64,000 nt of DNA, taken from positions 146,522,734 through 146,586,733 of the forward strand of contig CM043958.1 of assembly GCA_014529385.2 (NCBI GenBank), in the 5' to 3' direction. Origin of the DNA: Adiantum capillus-veneris (lineage: Eukaryota > Streptophyta > Polypodiopsida > Polypodiales > Pteridaceae). The position numbers and the translations under genes are program-made. Below, piece after piece: positions 58,834 through 64,000 of this stretch. Under the pieces are notes generated by a model. That model ran no database searches. It was not told the origin of the DNA and saw only the letters and a list, made by a program, of their open reading frames with translations. How positions within the stretch are numbered: the first letter of the stretch is position 1; the number at the start of each line of letters is the position of its first letter.

Positions 58834-61800
58834 ATGTCTGACGGTTTCAGTCAGATTGTTACTGAGAAGCTTGAGAAAAATAACTACCCTGCATGGAAGT
58901 TCAGAATAACAAATTTCCTAAAAGGAAAAGGTTATTGGGACTATGTAGAAGGAGACAATGAAAAGGAACAAGAGATTCCCGAGGCAAAGCTACAACAGAA
59001 CAAAGGAAAGCTTTGAGGGACTGGCAACAAGGTCAGAGAAAAGTGATGTATTGGCTTTCTATGAGAATCACAGATGGCATGATGGGCTATCTACAGGATG
59101 CTGAAACCCCCGCCATTGCATGGAAAAACTTAGGTAGAGTGTTCGAGGTGAACACCAAGGCCAGGAAGCTTCAACTAAAGTCGGAGCTAAATCAGGTTAA
59201 GAGGAACAACCTCTCAATCAATGATTATGCCTTGAAGATCAAGAGTATCATTGAGGATCTTGGATCTATTAAAGTCTCAGTGGAAGACGATGAAATTGTC
59301 CGTGCATGCTTGGATGGTCTAGGAGATGAGTATGTACATTTTAGGTCTTCCATGAATACAAGAGACGACATCCCCGTGTTCCAAGATTTGATTTCTATGC
59401 TTATTCTTGAGGAGAAGAACCTTGACACATCTTCTTCTCATGGCAGAAATAATTATGAACAGGCCTTATTTTTTAACTCCAACAGAGGTAGAGGTAGAGG
59501 TCGTGGTCGAGGCCCAAGGGGTTGCAGGGGCCAATTTCTGGAAGGTCAATCAAATCAAAACAATACAGGTGGCAGGGGAAACCAGTCTCAAGGCAGGGGG
59601 AGTCAAAGAGGTCGTGGTGCAGGATTAAGCAGGCAGCAACATACTCCAGATAGCAGAGAATGTTGGACTTGTGGTGAAAGAGGTCACATGTCACGTGACT
59701 GTCCAAAGGGAAAAGCAAGTGGAAAGAGAGAACAGGGCAACTATGCATCTACTAGACGAGATACAGATGACAGCAAAAACGAGCGCATGTTTGTTATGCA
59801 GCATGTAATGAATACAATGACTGCAGAGAATTCCACCCAAGATGATGTTTGGTATGTGGAGTCAGGTGCCTCTAATCACATGACGTCTCGTGGAGAGTGG
59901 TTTAGAGATATGCGCAAACCAGATGTGTCAGGCTATGTACAGACAGGAGATGACACAGCTCACCCCATTGCTCATGTAGAGGACATACCTCTAAATACGA
60001 AGAGTGGGAAATCAAAGTACTTAGAAGATGTACTTCATGTCCCAAACATTACAAAGAATCTTGTTTCTGTTGGACAAATGGTTGAGCAGGGTTTGCAGGT
60101 TCGCTTCAATCCAAATGGCTGTTATGTAGAAGATTTCCAGAATGGCTGTAAGCTGATCACAGAGGGCAAATGTGTGGGCAGAATGTTTACACTGAATGTA
60201 GACATGCCTGAGGTAAAAGCTGCATTATTTGCACAGAGCACAGGTGTTGTGGTTGATGTTGACATTTGGCACAAACGCATTGGCCATGTCAATGAGCAGA
60301 GATTGCGCAGCATGCAATCAAAACAGATTGTAAAAGGTTTGCCCAAATTCAAGGTGGATGGTATGCATAAAGTGTGTGCAGCATGCTAGTTTGGAAAACA
60401 GTCAAAGGGCTCATTTCCACATGAGCGCAATGTATGTAAAAATCCACTTGAGGTTGTGCACACAGATGTTTGGGGTCCAACCAATACTGCAAGTATACAT
60501 GGTTGCAGGTATTATGTCTCTTTCATTGATGACCATACAAGGAAAGTATGGGTCTACTTCATGCGTAACAAAAGTGAAGTGTTTGGTCACTTTCAAGACT
60601 TCAAAGTCATGATTGAGAAGGAGACAGATATGCAAATCAAGACATTGAGGTCAGATGGAGGGGGAGAGTACTTCTCCAATGATTTTTCAGATTTTCTGCA
60701 AATGCATGGTATACGCAGGCAGTTTACATGTAGATATACTCCACAACAGAATGGGGTCGCAGAAAGGAAACACAGGCACATTGCAGAGGTTGCACGTGCA
60801 TTGATGAATGAGAAGAACATGCCTCATCATTTCTGGGCTGAAGCCGTAAATACAGCTGTGTACATTATGAACAGGACACCTACAACTGCAGTGCATGATG
60901 TAACACCTGAGGAAAAGTTTACAGGTACAAAGCCTGATTTGGCACACTTGAAAGTGTTTGGCTGCATAGCTTACGTGCATGTACCAGATGAGTTGCATAG
61001 GAAATTGGATCCTAAAGGAGAGAAATGTATTCTTGTGGGATATTCCCTTGAATAAAAGGGGTACAGGTGCTACAATCCTACTACACGAGAATTACAAGGG
61101 AGCAGAGATGTAGTCTTTGATGAGATGAGCAGCTGGTACAGTAATGCACATGGCACTATTGGGGCTGATGTAAAAGATGATGTGGTTGTACAAAATGTGA
61201 GGCCACAGTCACAGGTTTTGAGTGGACCACAAGAGTCCTCTTCTCGTGGCTGTGTTGAGAAACCATGGAATGGTAGACTACGTACGCAGGTTACTCCACC
61301 AACAGGTATAGGGAATGTATCATGAAAAGGAAAGGAAAAGGTTGATGAACCTCCCTTTATGGCTGATGCATCATCAGGTTTTTCACATATAGACATGGAT
61401 TCAGATGGTTCTGAACAAAGTCTTGATGAGGAATTTGGAATTCCGGCTGTCAGGACACCTGGTGTAAGGAAAGTACAAGAAGATGCTAGAGGGCAAAGGA
61501 GTGACCCAGGACCGCGCAGATCTAATAGAGTCAGAAATCTAGTTCAGAAATTGACTTATGATAGGCATCTAGCGCATCACCAAGCCTACATGGCTAAGGT
61601 GATACAGGATGTGGAGCCCACATGTTTTGAGGATGCAGTTGGAAATGTGCATTGGGATGATGCAATGAATGAAGAGATGGCTGCATTGGAAGCAAACGAC
61701 ACATGGGAGTTGGTGCCATTGCCAAGTGGCAAGAAAGCTATTGGCTGTAAATGGGTGTATAAAACCAAGCATAAGGCTGATGGTAACATTGAGCATCACA

Positions 61801-63154
61801 AGGCAAGGCTGGTCGCAAAGGGTTATGCTCAGACGTATGGCATAGACTATGAGGAGACCTTTGCTCCAGTGGCAAAGATGACGACTGTGAGAGCTGTCAT
61901 AGCAGTGGCTGCATCTAGAGGATGGATTATGCATCAAATGGATGTAAAGAATGCCTTCTTGAATGGTGAGTTGCAAAAGGAAGTGTATATGGATCAGCCA
62001 CCTGGTTATGTCGATCCAGGTTACCCAGATTATGTATGCAGACTTCTCAAAGCTTTGTATGGTTTGAAGCAGGGCTCTAGAGCATGGTATGACAGGATTG
62101 CCAAGTATCTTGTCAGTATTGGTTTTAGGAGAGCTCATGCTGATCATTCACTCTATGTACGTGAGAGTGATGTGGGGATTGTGGTCATTACCATATATGT
62201 AGATGACCTTATTATTGTTGGTGACAATGCTATGGAGATTGACCATGTGAAGGGTCTTCTCAAACAGGAGTTTGAAATGAAAGATTTGGGTGAGTTGCGC
62301 TACTTTCTTGGCATTGAGGTGATCAGGACTCCGGAGGGTGTATGGCTGTCACAGAGACAATATGCTTTGGACATGTTGTCAAAGTATGGTATGGCTGATT
62401 GTAAGCCAATTTCTATTCCCTTGGATGTGAATGCAAAGCTAAGTGCAGAGAAGGGTGATGTTGTTGAGGATGCCAATATGTACAGGAAGATTGTGGGTAG
62501 TCTAATCTACTTGACTATCACGAGGCCAGACTTGAGCTACACAGTAGGCTTGGAGAGTCAGTTCATGCAGCTTCCAAGGAAGCCACATTTGGATGGAGTA
62601 CGACGCACACTTCGGTATGTGCAAGGGACTCTTGACTACGCATTGTTCTATGCAGCAGATGCGCCATTAGCATTGTATGGGTATACAGATGCAGATTGGG
62701 CAGGTAGCATTGTTGATAGGAGATCTACGAGTGGCTTCATGTTCTCTTTTGGGAGTGCTGCTGTTACTTGGAGCAGCAAAAAGAAGCCTACGGTTGCTTT
62801 ATCGAGCACAGAGGCCGAATACAAAGGTGCAGCAGTTGCGGCGTGTGAGGTAGCTTGGCTACGCACATTACTTGAGGAGTTGGGAGTGCAGGTGGACTAG
62901 CAGATTTTCATCCATTGTGACAACCTCAGCAGCATGAAGTTGGCTAGGAACCCAGTGTTCCATGCCAGGACCAAACACATAGAGGTCCATTACCACTACG
63001 CTCGAGAGCGAGTGTTGGCGGGCGACATGGACTTGGTCTACGTCAACACAGAGGAGCAGATAGCGGATATCTTTACCAAGGCCCTCGGAGCTGAGAAGCT
63101 TCGACGTTTCCGGACTATGCTTGGACTCTGCGACATGCAGAGCTCGAGGGGGAG
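58834..63154 (+). pseudogene. Copia-3 Gag-Pol polyprotein, one frameshift and four stops
   Basis: Starts at 58834 (MSDGFSQIVTEKLEKNNYPA). A frameshift near 58988 moves it into the frame used to the end. Domains: Gag with WLSMRITDGMMGYLQ, a Gly/Arg-rich RGRGRGRG linker near 59490, zinc knuckle CWTCGERGHMSRDC near 59665, protease WYVESGASNHMTS near 59853 (catalytic Asp is Glu), GAG-pre-integrase IWHKRIGHVNEQRL near 60265, integrase with HTDVWGP, RSDGGGEY and PQQNGVAERKHR (60455-60780), RT with QMDVKNAFLNGELQKEVYM and IYVDDLIIVGD near 62200, and RNase H with WSSKKKPTVALSSTEAEYKG, HCDNLSSMKLARNP and ADIFTKALGAEKL. Stops: TAG 60387, TAA 61053, TGA 61323, TAG 62898. Confidence 0.94.
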
Positions 63155-63476
63155 TGTTGAGATGTCGAGCTCTACATCATGAGCTGGCATCCACTACGGG
63201 TCTTGGCCGCTTACGACATTTACTCACTGGCACGTTAGGTGACCGACACGGAGGATCTCTGCCAGTGATTCTACAGCTGGACTACACTTATAGTGCCAGC
63301 CTAGTACGCTTCTAGCGAGTTCACACTTAGTGACCGCATGTACATATGTGCTACTTTTTAGTTTTAACACTTAATCATTTTGTACTCTCTTTTCTGTGAA
63401 GAAGAAGAAGAAGCTTTCCATCTCTGTGTGCTTTGTGCTTGTCTTGTGTAGCTCTCCTGCATCCTCATTCTTTACA
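63155..63476 (+). repeat. Copia-3 3' LTR
   Basis: 322 bp direct repeat of 58231-58552, preceded by a purine-rich tract. Confidence 0.96.
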
Positions 63477-63481
63477 CCTTT

Positions 63482-64000
63482 CACATCATTTCATCAATTT
63501 TGCATTAATGAAGCGTGCCAAAAAAAAAATCCACACCTTCTAGATCTTTCACCCACCACATGTCCTTGCCCCAATTCCAAGGCTCACAAGCCATCCCAAG
63601 ATTTTCCTTTTGCTTTCCCTAGAAGGTATCTCATGAGATACCCATTAACAAGACCATTTTGGAAAATTTCGCGGAGTACCTACTAGCTAAATTTGTTGTG
63701 TACTAGGACTTTATATTTTGTTTTTAGCACTAGTTTATGTCAATAGACCTTGATGAAATATTCTTATTCTTAAGCCCCAAATACCGCTAACACCATAAGT
63801 AATAACAACCTTGATGGTAGTGAGTGAATAACAACATTGAGGCTTATTAGTGGTCCTTGTAACCATCAATACAATATCTATACTATATATAATTGAGCTT
63901 AAAATTTTCCCAGAAGGAGAGGACATCCATGTGTCACTCTCTCCTTCATTTCAAGAGCCATAAGAAACATTTGGTTTGAAATGTAAAAGTGAAGGGTAAG
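63482..64000. other. Flank of copia-3, no gene seen
   Basis: AT-rich sequence without a recognisable gene or repeat within the window. Confidence 0.5.

Larger units (their letters stand above)
58231..63476 (+). mobile_element. Copia-3: complete Ty1/copia element, inactivated
   Basis: Plus strand, 5246 bp, with 322-bp LTRs at both ends (about ten differences by eye, about 97% identity), primer site for initiator-Met tRNA directly after the 5' LTR, purine tract CTCGAGGGGGAG before the 3' LTR and target duplication CCTTT (58226-58230, 63477-63481). The polyprotein is nearly full length but has one frameshift and four stops. Related to the remnants at 9.3-10.1 and 38-39.4 kb, which share its linker phrase and LTR start. 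Confidence 0.96.

Overview
This is nuclear DNA from a large, repeat-dominated land-plant genome. The only ordinary gene recognised is the 3' end of a PSI1-like (DUF668) plant gene with short GT-AG introns. The rest is plant-type LTR retrotransposons (Ty1/copia and Ty3/gypsy with initiator-Met or Asp tRNA primer sites), LINE remnants, a broken DEAD-box helicase copy, a decayed array of pentatricopeptide (PPR) units and long GA/CT/AT microsatellites. The strongly repetitive PPR units resemble those of ferns, so I lean towards a fern; this is an inference, not proof.

Layout. 1-1.95 kb: antisense LINE (ORF1 plus endonuclease). 2.03-3.34 kb: last exons of the PSI1-like gene (+). 5.5-7.6 kb: second LINE remnant (-) with a 219-bp tandem duplication. 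7.7-10.15 kb: copy A of a duplicated segment carrying a copia LTR and pol remnant (-). 10.3-10.5 kb: CT/AT microsatellite. 11.4-12.0 and 15.8-16.4 kb: two copies of an unidentified repeat. 12.2-12.8 kb: DEAD-box pseudogene (-). 14.3-15.8 kb: gag-protease element remnant (-). 16.36-27.36 kb: copia-1 (+), TSD TCTAA, with copia-2 (-, 18.40-23.89 kb, TSD TGTGG) nested inside it. 27.96-36.87 kb: a nearly intact gypsy chromovirus (-), TSD TCCCA, inserted in copy B of the segment seen at 7.7 kb. 36.9-39.4 kb: rest of copy B. 39.4-43.17 kb: PPR pseudogene array. 43.17-56.05 kb: two head-to-tail LTR elements with a tRNA-Asp primer site that encode Gag and protease but no recognisable reverse transcriptase or integrase. 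56.05-57.1 kb: CT/GA microsatellites. 57.35-57.7 kb: gypsy integrase scrap. 58.23-63.48 kb: complete but mutated copia-3 (+), TSD CCTTT.

The window is a stratified transposon deposit. Four insertions have readable precise junctions (copia-1, copia-2, gypsy, copia-3), each flanked by a matching 5-bp target-site duplication, and for two of them a paralogous unoccupied site lies in the same window. No cellular pathway is encoded here. The most unusual items are four near-perfect 24-bp palindromes spaced 281-285 bp apart in the leader of the first gag-protease element, the gag-protease-only family itself, repeated ATTGG/CCAAT pairs in the gypsy LTR, and the repeated coincidence of GA/CT tracts with element breakpoints.
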